Made by a program: the position numbers and the translations under genes
DNA from: Phaeodactylibacter luteus
GTDB taxonomy: Bacteria; Bacteroidota; Bacteroidia; Chitinophagales; Saprospiraceae
Reading direction: 5' to 3'
Assembly: GCF_007993045.1 (NCBI RefSeq)
Contig: NZ_VOOR01000005.1
Coordinates: 124,001 to 188,000 of the forward strand
Length of the DNA stretch: 64,000 bases
Shown: positions 9,902 to 19,044 of the stretch, piece by piece
Layout of the letters: every line of letters starts with the position of its first letter
Position numbering within the stretch: the first letter of the stretch is position 1
The notes under the pieces: model-generated
The model's input: the letters and a program-made list of their open reading frames with translations, nothing else
Databases searched by the model: none
What the model was told of the DNA's origin: nothing

Positions 9902-11653
9902 ATGTTTAAGAAAACTGCCATTTTCCTACTGCTGCTGCTCTGCTCCACTGCCCGCGGGCAAGTGGCCGTGGAAGCGGTCGATACGGAAGGCCGACGGCTG
10001 CTGTACCATCAGGCCAGCTCCCGTGCAGCAGGGGAGGCTCAGGTCATAGCCTGGGTCGACTCCCTGCGGCTCGAGGGCTATCTGGAAGCTGGGGCAGGCC
10101 AACAATTTTGGGCCGACAGTACCCTGGCCACAATACTACACCTTGGCCCGGCTTATGAATTGGCAGAGCTCTCCAATGGCAATATCCCGGAGGCCATGCT
10201 TTCTGCTGCTGGCTTCCGCGAAAAGCTCTACCGGGGGCGCCCTTTCCGAATAGCGGAGGTGCAAAGCTTGCAGGATGCGCTACTGAAATACGCCGAGGAC
10301 AACGGCTTCCCTTTTGCCCGCGTCTGGCTCGATAGCATCCGCATTACAAACGGGCAGGTCTCGGCACAGCTCTTTGCCGCCCGTGGCCCACTCGTGCTGA
10401 TCAAGAAAATACAGTTGGAAGGCGATGCCAAAATCAGCCAGGCTTTTTTGCAGCGCTACCTTGGGCTGAGCCCGGGCGCTCCTTATGACAAGGCTCAGAT
10501 CTTGCGCATCCGCAACCGCATACAAGAGCTGCCCTTCATCGACTTGCGCGCCGACCCCACCGTTACCATTGTCGGGCAAGAGGCGAGCATACGGTTGGAG
10601 CTGCGCAAGAAGCGGGCCAGCCGTTTCGACTTTGTCTTGGGGGTGCTGCCACAAAATGCCAACGGGCAGCAAGCCAATGGACGGAGCGTGCTCATCACCG
10701 GCACCTTCAACGGGGAGCTGCAAAACCAATTCGGCAAAGGCGAGCGCATCTATGCGGCTTTCGAACAACTGCGCCCAGAGACACAAGAGCTTGAGCTCGA
10801 GTTCACCTACCCTTACCTCTTGGGGCTGCCCTTTGGCACCGACCTCAGTTTCCAGCTCTACAAACGGGACACCTCCTACCTCGACCTCGAGTCTGACCTC
10901 GGGCTGCAATACCTTCTAGAAGGGGGCAACTACCTGAAAGCATTCTGGAACAACCGTTCTTCTACCCTGCTAACGGTAAACGAAGCCCGGCTGGAAGCCA
11001 CAGGGCAATTGCCCGAAAATCTGGATGTGCGCAATGCCTACTTTGGGCTGGAATATGCCATGCAGCAGCTCGACTACCGCTTCAACCCCCGCAAAGGATG
11101 GCTGGCACAGCTCCGGGCAGGGGCGGGCACCCGCCGCATCAGCCGCAACAACCGGGTGGTGGAGCTGGGGTTTGAGTCTTTGTACGATACCCTTGAGCTG
11201 CGCACCTTCCAATACAAGCTCAGCGCCAACCTGGAGGGGTACCTGCCCTTATTTGCCCGCAGTACGTTGAAGGCAGGGCTGAGGGGGGGCGCTATCCTCT
11301 CGCCCAGCCCAGTCTACTTCAATGAGCAGTTCCGTATTGGCGGCAACAGGATACTGCGCGGGTTTGATGAGGAGTCCATCTTTGCTACCCGCTACGGCCT
11401 GGGCACGCTCGAATACCGCCTGCTCATCGGGCAAAACTCCTTCCTCTACCTTTTTGGTGATATGGCATGGGTGGACGACGCCACGCCTGTACGGCAAATT
11501 ACAGACTGGCCCTATGGCTTTGGGGCGGGGCTTACCTTTGAAACGGGCGTGGGCTTGTTCGGGCTTAGCCTGGCCTATGGCCGGCAGTTGGGCAACCCGA
11601 TCGACTTCAGCGCGCCGAAAGTCCACTTTGGCTATGTCAGCCGGTTCAATTGA
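9902..11653 (+). CDS. Omp85-family outer-membrane protein (BamA/TamA-like)
   Basis: 583 residues with a signal peptide (LLLLLCSTARG), POTRA-like periplasmic segments in roughly residues 100-240, and a C-terminal 16-strand surface-antigen (D15) barrel from about 240 onward. The barrel is supported by the alternating aromatic pattern, the segment FRIGGNRILRGFDEES (the conserved RGF loop motif of the family) and a C-terminal aromatic-containing end (GYVSRFN). It is shorter than BamA (about 800 residues with five POTRAs), so it is more likely a TamA-like or accessory Omp85 assembling or translocating outer-membrane proteins than the essential BamA. It is divergent from the protease gene, which may hint at shared envelope maintenance, but no operon partner is present. 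Confidence 0.82.
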   Translation: MFKKTAIFLLLLLCSTARGQVAVEAVDTEGRRLLYHQASSRAAGEAQVIAWVDSLRLEGYLEAGAGQQFWADSTLATILHLGPAYELAELSNGNIPEAMLSAAGFREKLYRGRPFRIAEVQSLQDALLKYAEDNGFPFARVWLDSIRITNGQVSAQLFAARGPLVLIKKIQLEGDAKISQAFLQRYLGLSPGAPYDKAQILRIRNRIQELPFIDLRADPTVTIVGQEASIRLELRKKRASRFDFVLGVLPQNANGQQANGRSVLITGTFNGELQNQFGKGERIYAAFEQLRPETQELELEFTYPYLLGLPFGTDLSFQLYKRDTSYLDLESDLGLQYLLEGGNYLKAFWNNRSSTLLTVNEARLEATGQLPENLDVRNAYFGLEYAMQQLDYRFNPRKGWLAQLRAGAGTRRISRNNRVVELGFESLYDTLELRTFQYKLSANLEGYLPLFARSTLKAGLRGGAILSPSPVYFNEQFRIGGNRILRGFDEESIFATRYGLGTLEYRLLIGQNSFLYLFGDMAWVDDATPVRQITDWPYGFGAGLTFETGVGLFGLSLAYGRQLGNPIDFSAPKVHFGYVSRFN

Positions 11654-11705
11654 GGTGCTGTGGCTGCGCAGGCTTTCCACCCCTGTTTTTGCCGTTGGCA
11701 GTTGC

Positions 11706-12353
11706 TCATTTCAGCCCATAATCCCCATTCGCCCATCTTATGGTGGGCCCAATCCATGCTTTCAACGGTTTGAACAAAAATCCGTGCCCCATCTCTGTAT
11801 TTAGCTCAACCTCTTTGAAGTGCTCAATCTTACAAGCTGATTCCTCTTTTCTTTTAAGAGCGGAAACGCCATAAGGGTCAGACCGCTCATAAATATTCAA
11901 GATATTTCCACAATAGTTGATTTCGGGGATATTTTGGATGTCATCATCCTGAAAACTGGCAATAAACACAAAATTCAACTCAGGATTATTGGCCAATGTT
12001 GAAACGTATTGAGCGATATACCCCCCCTTTGATGTGCCTATAACCGTTATTTTACTTGGGGCCACTCCTGTGGAGATCAAGCTGTCGATCTGATTGACTA
12101 CCCCCTGAGCATAATCGCGCACATTTACATTCCCATTTCTTTTTTCACTGATCACCCAAAACCCACTTTTTTCAAATTCCCACAAAATCTCCTTGTATTC
12201 GGTTCGCCCGAATGCAGGATGGTGCTCCTCTAATTCATGCGTTTCTAAAAATCGGTTGTGAAGAAAGAAAACAAATCGGCCGTCCTGGCCAGCTTCACAC
12301 CCAGCGCCTGTCGAGCAGAAAACTATCCCTACTATTAAGAGGCTTATTTTCAT
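11706..12353 (-). CDS. Secreted or lipid-anchored alpha/beta hydrolase, AT-rich, probably acquired
   Basis: I chose the ATG at 12353 because MKISLLIVGIVFCSTGAGC reads as a lipoprotein-like or secretory leader; a longer frame starts 24 bases upstream. A GTSKGG nucleophile elbow supplies the serine and a late MGHGF segment the likely catalytic histidine, both typical of small serine alpha/beta hydrolases; the acid residue is less certain. Base composition is clearly more AT-rich than in flanking genes, and the gene abuts a 161-bp mobile repeat at 12424-12592, so horizontal acquisition is likely (inference). It is convergent with the Omp85 gene, with only 52 bases between. The substrate cannot be deduced. 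Confidence 0.72.
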   Translation of the reverse strand: MKISLLIVGIVFCSTGAGCEAGQDGRFVFFLHNRFLETHELEEHHPAFGRTEYKEILWEFEKSGFWVISEKRNGNVNVRDYAQGVVNQIDSLISTGVAPSKITVIGTSKGGYIAQYVSTLANNPELNFVFIASFQDDDIQNIPEINYCGNILNIYERSDPYGVSALKRKEESACKIEHFKEVELNTEMGHGFLFKPLKAWIGPTIRWANGDYGLK

Positions 12354-12423
12354 TGGTTCCAATGTGTTTGTTTCCAAATTGTGTACAACGGGCCAGCATA
12401 CACAGCATAGTGGATTTTGCCCG

Positions 12424-12592
12424 CTAGTGGTCTGTCAAGTGTTAATTTATGGGTTGAGTGGGAGCGAATTTTGAGGCTAATCAAGGCGGATGTTCCCGCG
12501 CATAGCAGCGCTACGTAAGGGGTTGTCCAACGAAGAGTAGCCTCAAAAGTCGCCGCAGGCAACCCCTAGTTTTAGCCTTGACAGACCACTAG
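12424..12592. mobile_element. 161-bp CTAG-flanked MITE-like element, type b
   Basis: A 161-bp core (12428-12588) sits between two CTAG copies (12424-12427, 12589-12592). Its ends, TGGTCTGTCAAG and CTTGACAGACCA, are perfect inverted repeats. An inner stem pairs TTTTGAGGCTA with TAGCCTCAAAA. The motifs GGCTAATCAAGGCG (offset 48) and AACGAAGAGTAG (offset 102) also occur at almost the same offsets in the type-a elements, read on their minus strand. There is no coding capacity; it is presumably moved in trans by a CTAG-targeting transposase. Confidence 0.8.
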
Positions 12593-12628
12593 GCTCGGCT
12601 ACAGCCTGCGTTCACACCTTAGTCTACA

Positions 12629-12756
12629 GGGCGCAAGCCAGATAGTCGTTTTTTTAGGGGCCTGCCCCTGCCTGAGGGCAGGCGCCGCTATGCTCCGGGG
12701 CTCGCTGTCCGCTCGGCCCTATCGGGCTGTCACACCCCTCCGCAGCGCTAGGCCGG
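12629..12756 (+). repeat. Family-1 dispersed repeat, copy A (truncated)
   Basis: It starts with GGGCGCAAGCCAGA and carries the family core: a GC-rich CCTGCC...GGCAGG hairpin, then GGGGCTCGCTGTCCGCTCGG, then CGCAGCGCTAGGCC. Homology stops after GCTAGGCCGG, so the right end is missing or diverged. Nine further copies lie in the window. Confidence 0.8.
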
Positions 12757-13255
12757 TTTATTTGGAATAGGAACGAGCGCTAAACTGGGCTTTCTGCATT
12801 TATGCTGCCGCTGCAAGCAGTGCCTGCCGAGGCAGTGTATTCTTGACTTTAAATTTCTAAGATGGGGCTTTTTCGCTAGACTTTCGGCATTGAAGAATCA
12901 CCGGTTGAAGGCAGGTTGTACTCCGGCGGTCTTTTTGTTGGGGCCTTACATTTGCTATCTACTGCCTATTGGGCGTGATTCAGCAAGGGTGCTCCGCCTT
13001 CTTTGGCCCGTCAGTAGCAGGTGAGCCCTTCCCCGCAAAGTTTTTGTACGGCAATCAGTTTGGGCCTCGGTATAGGGGGAAGTGCTCTAAAGCCGCGGCC
13101 GGCCCTGCACAAAGCATATCTTCATAGGCGGTTGATGTAAACAATTTTGTCTGTGGCGGATTATACTTACTGTACTTACAAACCGCGAGTTCCGAGGTAG
13201 CTGCCAGCCCGGCACGCTGCGCTCTTCAGCCCGCCTAAAGAAGGATAACTGCCGG
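12757..13255. other. Gene-free stretch with no recognised feature
   Basis: About 500 bases between the copy A repeat and the next gene. I see no convincing reading frame, strong hairpin or repeat copy. Promoter elements for the downstream gene presumably lie in its last 100 bases, but none is clear. Confidence 0.5.
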
Positions 13256-13927
13256 ATGCCGCCAATCCAACCGACATACCATTCCCGTATTTTCAGAGAC
13301 TTCAAGGAAATTGAGGAGTCCAACCACCGGCGTATCATCCATTTTTATGAAGGGCAGGAAGGCCAGATACGCGGCCTTGATTTTGAGGAGTACTTCGAGC
13401 TGTTGATGGCTTATGTCAATGGCTTGTTTGAAGTAGGCTACCACCAAAAACACCTTCTGATGGTGGAGGTGGCCATAGGGGAAGTCATTGCTCAGAACGT
13501 CCGCTTGTACAAGGGCGAAGATGTTCTTGAACGGCTGCTTTTCCGGAAGGCGGCTTCCCATTACCGGTGCTTGCAGTACGACGCCTGCGATCATACCCTA
13601 AAGGAGCTGGTCCGGATCAATCCTTTCCATACAGACGCGGCAGCATTTCTGAAGAAGTGCCTGCGCCGGAAAGAGCCCCGGTTTGTACAGCATGCAAAAG
13701 CCCTGAGCATAGCGGCTTTCTTGGTCGCCGCCCTGGTCATTGCGTTCGAGGTACTGCTGGTCCGCCCTTTTTACGAGGTTTATGCAAAAGATGTAGAGCT
13801 GTCGCGCAATGGGGTTTTTGCATTAGGCTGCCTATCCCTCATCGGCGGCTTGCTGATCCACCGCTGGCGGGTAAGCCAAAAGGTAGAGGCCTTCGTCAGG
13901 CGGGCAAGAGCTGCAAAAGGTGCCTAG
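13256..13927 (+). CDS. Unrecognised protein with TPR-like helices and two C-terminal membrane segments
   Basis: I do not recognise the family. The 223-residue product has a helical, charged N-terminal two thirds in which a TPR-like stretch (AASHYRCLQYDACDHTLKEL) is visible around residues 100-125. Two hydrophobic segments follow near residues 157-176 (AAFLVAALVIAFEVLLV) and 189-206 (FALGCLSLIGGLLIH), and the tail is short and basic. This suggests an inner-membrane protein with a cytoplasmic helical domain. The ATG at 13256 is the first plausible start. The gene stands alone between long spacers. No function is assigned. Confidence 0.65.
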   Translation: MPPIQPTYHSRIFRDFKEIEESNHRRIIHFYEGQEGQIRGLDFEEYFELLMAYVNGLFEVGYHQKHLLMVEVAIGEVIAQNVRLYKGEDVLERLLFRKAASHYRCLQYDACDHTLKELVRINPFHTDAAAFLKKCLRRKEPRFVQHAKALSIAAFLVAALVIAFEVLLVRPFYEVYAKDVELSRNGVFALGCLSLIGGLLIHRWRVSQKVEAFVRRARAAKGA

Positions 13928-14010
13928 AGGGCAGCCGGCAAACATGAGGTTTGGGCCAGCATAAGCGCAGAGCATGGCTTCTTCACGCCTTCTTCATTTA
14001 ACCTGCTAAA

Positions 14011-14110
14011 CCCAAATGTAGGGGCTTCGCTAGTACGCTGCCGGGCATGCTGGCACAGCAGCCGGGCTCAAATTCTTGATTTTCGTGGCGCAACCGTTCC
14101 GAGCAAGCTC
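14011..14110 (+). repeat. Family-4 hairpin repeat, copy b
   Basis: About 100 bases sharing, with three other sites, the order (C/T)TCAAATGTAGCGGCT-like start, a TGCTGnnnCAGCA hairpin framed by CCGG arms, CTTGATTTTCGT, and a TCC-AGCAAGC end. It lies directly upstream of the nucleotidyltransferase promoter. Confidence 0.6.
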
Positions 14111-14124
14111 TTAGGCTAAAATTG

Positions 14125-14132
14125 TACCTTTG
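14125..14132 (+). promoter_or_regulatory. Putative -7 element for the nucleotidyltransferase gene
   Basis: TACCTTTG matches the Bacteroidota -7 consensus TAnnTTTG and lies 15 bases before the ATG, implying a very short leader. No clear -33 TTTG is seen. Confidence 0.45.
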
Positions 14133-14146
14133 GGCAAAAATCCACC

Positions 14147-15055
14147 ATGAAACCAACGCTTTTAATCTTGGCGGCCGGTATGGGCAGCCGTTACGGTGGG
14201 CTCAAGCAGCTTGATGGGCTGGGCCCGAACGGAGAGGTCATCATCGAATATTCCATTTATGATGCCATACGTGCCGGTTTCGGAAAGGTCGTTTTTGTCA
14301 TCCGCAAAGACATTGAAGGGGCTTTCCGGGAGCGCTTCGGCAATCAGTTTGCTGGACAGATAGCAATCGACTATGCTTTTCAAGCCATTAATACGCCGGT
14401 AACGGGCATTGCTGAGCTGCCAGAAAGGGAAAAGCCCTGGGGCACTGCCCACGCCGTACTCGTGGCCCACGACAAAATACAGGAGCCTTTTGCGGTCATC
14501 AATGCCGATGACTACTACGGTATTTCCAGTTTCAAGTCTATGGCTGAATTCTTAAAGAACGACTGTACGCCAAGCCATTACAGCATGATTGGTTATCAAC
14601 TGGATAAAACGCTTTCTGATGCTGGGCACGTCAACCGGGGCGTCTGTGAGGTGAGTAGTGAAGGGCACCTCACCGATGTGGTAGAACGGCACAAAATCAC
14701 CCGCTCCCCCGAGGGGATCACTTACGAGGAGGATGGCAGCCGCCACCACTTGCAGCCTGATGCACTGGTCTCTATGAACTTTTGGGGCTTCCATCCCAAT
14801 ATATTTGAGGAAACCCGCAAGCGGTTCGTACAGTTTGTAGCAGATCATGCTGACAGCCCGAAGGCAGAGTTTTATATCCCCCTAGTGGTCAATGACCTCA
14901 TCAACCGTGGGGATATCGAGCTTTCGGTCATCCCCAATGCCGAGCGGTGGTACGGGGTTACTTATCAGGAGGACAAGCCGATGGTGCAGGCTGCTTTCCA
15001 AAGCCTTACCGAGGCCGGGCATTACCCAGAGCAGCTATTTGGCCCTGCGCAATAA
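14147..15055 (+). CDS. Sugar-phosphate nucleotidyltransferase family protein
   Basis: 302 residues of the NTP_transferase (GT-A fold) family, which transfer a nucleotide from NTP to a sugar-1-phosphate in the cytoplasm. The signature loop is at the N-terminus: LAAGMGSRYGGLKQLDGLGPNGE (residues 7-29), with the G-x-G-x-R and downstream lysine expected for NTP binding. The metal-binding aspartates are in INADDYYG (about 118-125). There is no C-terminal hexapeptide acyltransferase domain, so it is not GlmU-like. The exact sugar is unclear. It is monocistronic, with a promoter element at 14125 and a likely terminator at 15102-15133. Confidence 0.85.
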   Translation: MKPTLLILAAGMGSRYGGLKQLDGLGPNGEVIIEYSIYDAIRAGFGKVVFVIRKDIEGAFRERFGNQFAGQIAIDYAFQAINTPVTGIAELPEREKPWGTAHAVLVAHDKIQEPFAVINADDYYGISSFKSMAEFLKNDCTPSHYSMIGYQLDKTLSDAGHVNRGVCEVSSEGHLTDVVERHKITRSPEGITYEEDGSRHHLQPDALVSMNFWGFHPNIFEETRKRFVQFVADHADSPKAEFYIPLVVNDLINRGDIELSVIPNAERWYGVTYQEDKPMVQAAFQSLTEAGHYPEQLFGPAQ

Positions 15056-15101
15056 GAGGGGCTTACACTACGCTGGCCCAACGCATCAAGCCTACTAAAA
15101 A

Positions 15102-15133
15102 CCGGGGTGCTCCCTAAAAGGGGGCAGCCCCGG
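15102..15133 (+). terminator. Imperfect GC-rich hairpin after the nucleotidyltransferase gene
   Basis: CCGGGGTGCTCCC pairs with GGGGGCAGCCCCGG around a short loop, with small bulges, followed by CAAAAAG. Its position 47 bases after the stop suits a terminator. Confidence 0.5.
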
Positions 15134-15321
15134 CAAAAAGCGTTACGATTATCCTCGTATACCTTGTTAGTGTGCCTGCGCGCCAAAAAGTACCCTTGTA
15201 TCGCAGAAAAATATTTTCACGGCTGTGCATAATTTTAACCATGTAACTTGAGTCTTTAAAGGGTAACCCTTCGAGATGCTATATCATTATCCAAACAAGC
15301 GCTCGTATAACACAAGACACT

Positions 15322-18261
15322 ATGCACAACTATTGCCACCTGCTGCTACTTTTTTTAGCCCTGAGCTTTTCCCCAAAAGCTGCTGCACAGCGCAGCCCCT
15401 GCAGTGAACCCCCGGAGGATTGCCTGAAGAAAGGCATCGCAGAACTGGAGAACCGCCGCATTGCGCAAGCGGTTGCGATCGGGGAGGCCATCATGGAGGA
15501 AACAGGGCCTGGACATCCCGCTTATCCAGATTTATACGCGCGGGCCCTCGTTTTGGTGGGGACTGCCCATCTTTATAGCCGGTCGGTCAGTGCCGCCCCA
15601 TTGTTGGAAGAGGCTAAAGCCCTGCAGCCGGAATGCGGCTGGTACGCTAAGGGGCTGATTTCTTCTATGCTGGGCATTGAGGCCATTTACAGAGGCGCTT
15701 GGGCCGAGGCTTTGCCCCTTTTGAAAGATGCAGTGGGGCATTACCGTCCGGGGGCAGGCGCAGAACTGCGCTGGGCGCAGATCTACACCAACCTTGGGCA
15801 GGTACATATGCAGCAGGGAGCGTACGATGCTGCCCTTTCCGCTTTCGCGGAGGCAGAACAGCTTTTCGGCAGCTACCAAGGGGCTGCCCGTGCCAATTTG
15901 CACAACAACCGGGGCTTGGTGTTTACCTATACTGGCCGGTACCGGCAGGCGGTCGAAGAGCAGGAGCAGACCCTAGAGATACGTGCGCGCACTTTGGGGG
16001 ATTCGGCTTTTGAAGTTTTTGCGGCTTACGTCAACCTCGGGCTGGCCCACCTGTACCAGTATCAGCTCTCTGAAGCAGAGGCGTACTTAGCCAAAGCAGA
16101 ACAGCTGACCAGCCTCCCGGGCATTGCTGATTATAAGGGCTATGTATACACCAATCTGGGCGTGATCGCTGAGCGCAGGAAGGCTTATGAGGAGGCTGTT
16201 GCCTTTTTTGAAAAAGCTTACGCGGCTGAGCAACTGCTGTATCCTCCCGGCGACCCCGAACTAGCGGTCACCCTCTTCAATATAGGTGCAGCCTTTTACA
16301 GCATGGGGGATTATGAGAATGCCCGCGCCTATCTCGGCCAAGCCTTGTCAGGCGCACAGCCCAGCCACCCGCAGTACAATCTTTTCCTGATGCACCTGGG
16401 CATGGTAGAGCTCAAAGAAGGCCGAAAGGGCGAAGCTAAAGCGGTGCTTCAACGTGCCCTGAAGCAGCAATTGGAGCAGGCCAGCCCTTTCCATCCTACG
16501 GTGGCAGACCTTTACGGGCATTTATCAGAGACCGTCAGCAGCACTTCCCAAAAGCTGGAGTACCTGGAGCAGGCCAAAAAATGCCTGCAGTACCAAGGCC
16601 CAGAATCATTGGGCCAGGCGCTAGATATGCCCAGGCTTTGTGAAGTGTTGGACCGCTATGCCCGTGTATTGGCCAATGCCGGTGGGCCCCGGTGGCAGGC
16701 TGCCATCGAAGAAGCCCTGCTGGCTTATGAGCAAATGGCGCTCTCCGCATCTTACCAGCAAGATCAGTTGGCACTCCGGGAGCGCGCGCAGCGCTTCTAC
16801 AGCTACGCAGTGGGCGCTGCAGTGCGGTCGGGCAATACGCCTCTGGCTTTTGAAAGAGCCGAGCGCAGCAAAGCTATGGTCCTTTATCAGGCATTGCGCG
16901 AAGCGAACACCCTGAGTTATGCGGGCATACCGGATAGCCTTGTCAGGAAGGAAGAGGAGCTGGCTCAGGAACTGGCTTTTCTGGAAAGCCAAATCCGTAA
17001 TCAGGCGGAGAGCGGGATCCCTCCTACGGCTGCTGCTGTACAACAATTGAAAGCAGCCCACTTGCAGGCGGCTATGGCGTACAAGCAGTTGAAAGACGGC
17101 TTGTCCAGCCGTTACCCTGATTTTTTCAAAGCCCGCTTTGAGCTGTCTGTGCCCAGCTTAGATGAGGTGCAATCTAGGTTGGAGCCCGGGGAGTCCCTTG
17201 TGGAATATGTAGTTGGAGATTCCGCTATTTATCTGTTCTTGGTACAGCCGGGCAGCGTTTCAGCAGAAGTGCTGGAGCGGGATGGGCTAGAAGAGCAGGT
17301 ACTGGAAATGGTAGAAGCAGGCATCTACGGCTATTATACGTTGCCAGAATCCGCCCGCAACATGAGCCGGGAGGTAGCTGCCCTTGAGGCGTATACCCGT
17401 TCGGCCCAAGCCCTTTACGAGCGGCTTTGGGCTCCGATAGCTGAGCAGGTAGGTAAAAAGGTAACGATTGTGCCGGGCGGGGCTCTGCATAATGTGCCAT
17501 TTGGCGCTTTGTTGCAACAGCCGCCACCTAGGGTAGGCCTCATGCGGGCTTACGATTATCTCGTTCAGCAGCACTGCATCAGTTATGCCTACTCTGCGAC
17601 TTTGCTGCATACCATGAGCGAAAAAGATATGGAAGCGCTGCCGCTAGAGGTGCTGGCGGTTGCCCCCTTCAGTGACCCGGCTACAGCAGTGGGGCCATGG
17701 GGATATCTGGCGCAAAGCAGGCTGGAGCTGGATGCCATACGTGAAAACTGGCCGGTGAAGGCTATAGAAGGGGGCCGAGCGACGGTGCGGGCCATCCTAG
17801 ATCAGGCTCCGGGCTTCCCTATATTGCACTTTTCCACTCATGGGCTGGCCGATAACGAGTCTGGGGATTTTTCTTGCCTGCTCTTTGCAGGGGAGCCCGC
17901 CCGCTTGTACGCCCGGGACATTTACCCGCTTCCGCTGAAAGCCAGGCTGGTTTTCCTGTCGGCATGCGAGACCGGGCGAGGCCGGCTGATACTGGGCGAA
18001 GGCATGATCAGCTTGGCCCGGGCTTTCGCATACGCTGGGGCACAGAGCATCATCACTACCTTATGGCAGGTGGACGAGGGGGCAAGTGCGGAAATTACAG
18101 CAGGTTTTTATGAGCGTTTATGGGCTGGGGCCGGTAAAGACGAGGCGCTGCACGCTGCCACGTTAAGCTATTTGGAGGAAGCCCGCGGGCAAGGTATGGC
18201 GGCTCACCCTTTCTTTTGGGCTGGCTTCCTTCCTATGGGGGATATGTCGCCTATACGATAG
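15322..18261 (+). CDS. Exported TPR-CHAT domain protein (caspase-like protease)
   Basis: 979 residues: signal peptide (LLLLFLALSFSPKAAAQ), about ten tetratricopeptide repeats (roughly 60-430), a coiled-coil linker (about 530-600) and a C-terminal CHAT domain (about 680-975). CHAT is a caspase-fold (clan CD) protease domain. The catalytic pair is visible as His840 in HFSTHGLADN and Cys882 in LSACETGRG, with the typical LGEGMISLARAFAYAGA helix and TLWQVDE after it. TPR-CHAT proteins include separase-like and antiphage Craspase/gasdermin-activating proteases, but those are usually cytoplasmic; this one appears secreted to the periplasm. No gasdermin, effector or CRISPR gene lies nearby. The substrate is unknown. 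It appears monocistronic. Confidence 0.88.
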   Translation: MHNYCHLLLLFLALSFSPKAAAQRSPCSEPPEDCLKKGIAELENRRIAQAVAIGEAIMEETGPGHPAYPDLYARALVLVGTAHLYSRSVSAAPLLEEAKALQPECGWYAKGLISSMLGIEAIYRGAWAEALPLLKDAVGHYRPGAGAELRWAQIYTNLGQVHMQQGAYDAALSAFAEAEQLFGSYQGAARANLHNNRGLVFTYTGRYRQAVEEQEQTLEIRARTLGDSAFEVFAAYVNLGLAHLYQYQLSEAEAYLAKAEQLTSLPGIADYKGYVYTNLGVIAERRKAYEEAVAFFEKAYAAEQLLYPPGDPELAVTLFNIGAAFYSMGDYENARAYLGQALSGAQPSHPQYNLFLMHLGMVELKEGRKGEAKAVLQRALKQQLEQASPFHPTVADLYGHLSETVSSTSQKLEYLEQAKKCLQYQGPESLGQALDMPRLCEVLDRYARVLANAGGPRWQAAIEEALLAYEQMALSASYQQDQLALRERAQRFYSYAVGAAVRSGNTPLAFERAERSKAMVLYQALREANTLSYAGIPDSLVRKEEELAQELAFLESQIRNQAESGIPPTAAAVQQLKAAHLQAAMAYKQLKDGLSSRYPDFFKARFELSVPSLDEVQSRLEPGESLVEYVVGDSAIYLFLVQPGSVSAEVLERDGLEEQVLEMVEAGIYGYYTLPESARNMSREVAALEAYTRSAQALYERLWAPIAEQVGKKVTIVPGGALHNVPFGALLQQPPPRVGLMRAYDYLVQQHCISYAYSATLLHTMSEKDMEALPLEVLAVAPFSDPATAVGPWGYLAQSRLELDAIRENWPVKAIEGGRATVRAILDQAPGFPILHFSTHGLADNESGDFSCLLFAGEPARLYARDIYPLPLKARLVFLSACETGRGRLILGEGMISLARAFAYAGAQSIITTLWQVDEGASAEITAGFYERLWAGAGKDEALHAATLSYLEEARGQGMAAHPFFWAGFLPMGDMSPIR

Positions 18262-18546
18262 TGGCTTGTCTTAAGCGTAAGTGCGTTTTAGTGCCGGGGC
18301 AGGGGCTCTTGGCTTTAGAGGTGCCCCTGTCACTGATAGTGGGGCCGTTGGTTAGAAAAAGTGGGGCGAGGGGGCTTGCCTATGGCGTAAGTACGGAATA
18401 GGATGCAGCACAAACCCATACAAAAGCTTGTTGGGGGCCCGTTCTTATCCAATTTAATGCCATGCAAGGCCAACTTGCGCTCTTGTCTGTCAAGGTCTTG
18501 CACAGCGGGCAGGCAAATTTTGGCGGCGTCTGCTCCAAACACGCTC

Positions 18547-18937
18547 GGGCGTAGGCCAAAGTGCCGCAGGGTTTTATGGTTTTGGGGCTCTAGTGCCTCA
18601 AGTCATAAATCCTTGCCACCCCAAGTTTCGTTATTTTCCGCCTACTCTTCGTTAAAGAACCGCTCCTTTAGCTCGGGCTAAAGTCGCGGACCTTCGCCTT
18701 GATTAGCCGGAAAATAATTTCAACTTAAGTATCAGAGATTTATGACTTAAGGCACTAGCCTGGCATTGGCCTAGCGCTGCGAAGGGGTGGCCGAAGGCCA
18801 GACCCGACGCCTGCAGGGCGAGGGGCCGAGCGGACAGCGAGCCCCGGAGCATAGCGGCACCTGCCATCGGGCAGGGGCAGGCCCCCATCCTTGCGGCAGG
18901 GGCAGGCTCCAAAAAAACGGCAATCTGGTTTGCGCCC
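18547..18937 (-). repeat. Family-1 dispersed repeat, copy B, interrupted by a nested MITE
   Basis: Minus-oriented full-length copy. It begins GGGCGTAGGCC, is split at its CTAG by the 161-bp element at 18590-18758, resumes with CCTGGCATTGGCCTAGCG, and ends CTGGTTTGCGCCC. A direct repeat ACACGCT flanks the whole composite (18539-18545 and 18940-18946), which supports transposition with a target duplication of about 8 bp. Confidence 0.88.
18590..18758. mobile_element. 161-bp CTAG-flanked MITE-like element, type a, copy 1
   Basis: A 161-bp core (18594-18754) between CTAG copies. The ends TGCCTCAAGTCATAAATC and its complement match at 17 of 18 positions. An inner stem (TTATTTTCCGCCTA / TAGCCGGAAAATAA) and a central CTTTAGC-tcgg-GCTAAAG hairpin are visible. 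It is inserted in the family-1 copy B repeat. Confidence 0.9.
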
Positions 18938-19044
18938 GCACACGCTTAGCTAGAAAGGGCATTTTTCCAATTAAGCAGCCCCACCTGTTGGCTTTAACAA
19001 GCGGGGCTGCCAGAGCAAAGCAGTAGCAAAACAGCCCTGCCCGC

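Noticed and set aside
15322-18261. The CHAT protein as part of a defence system
   Set aside because: It has a signal peptide and no CRISPR, gasdermin or other effector gene nearby.
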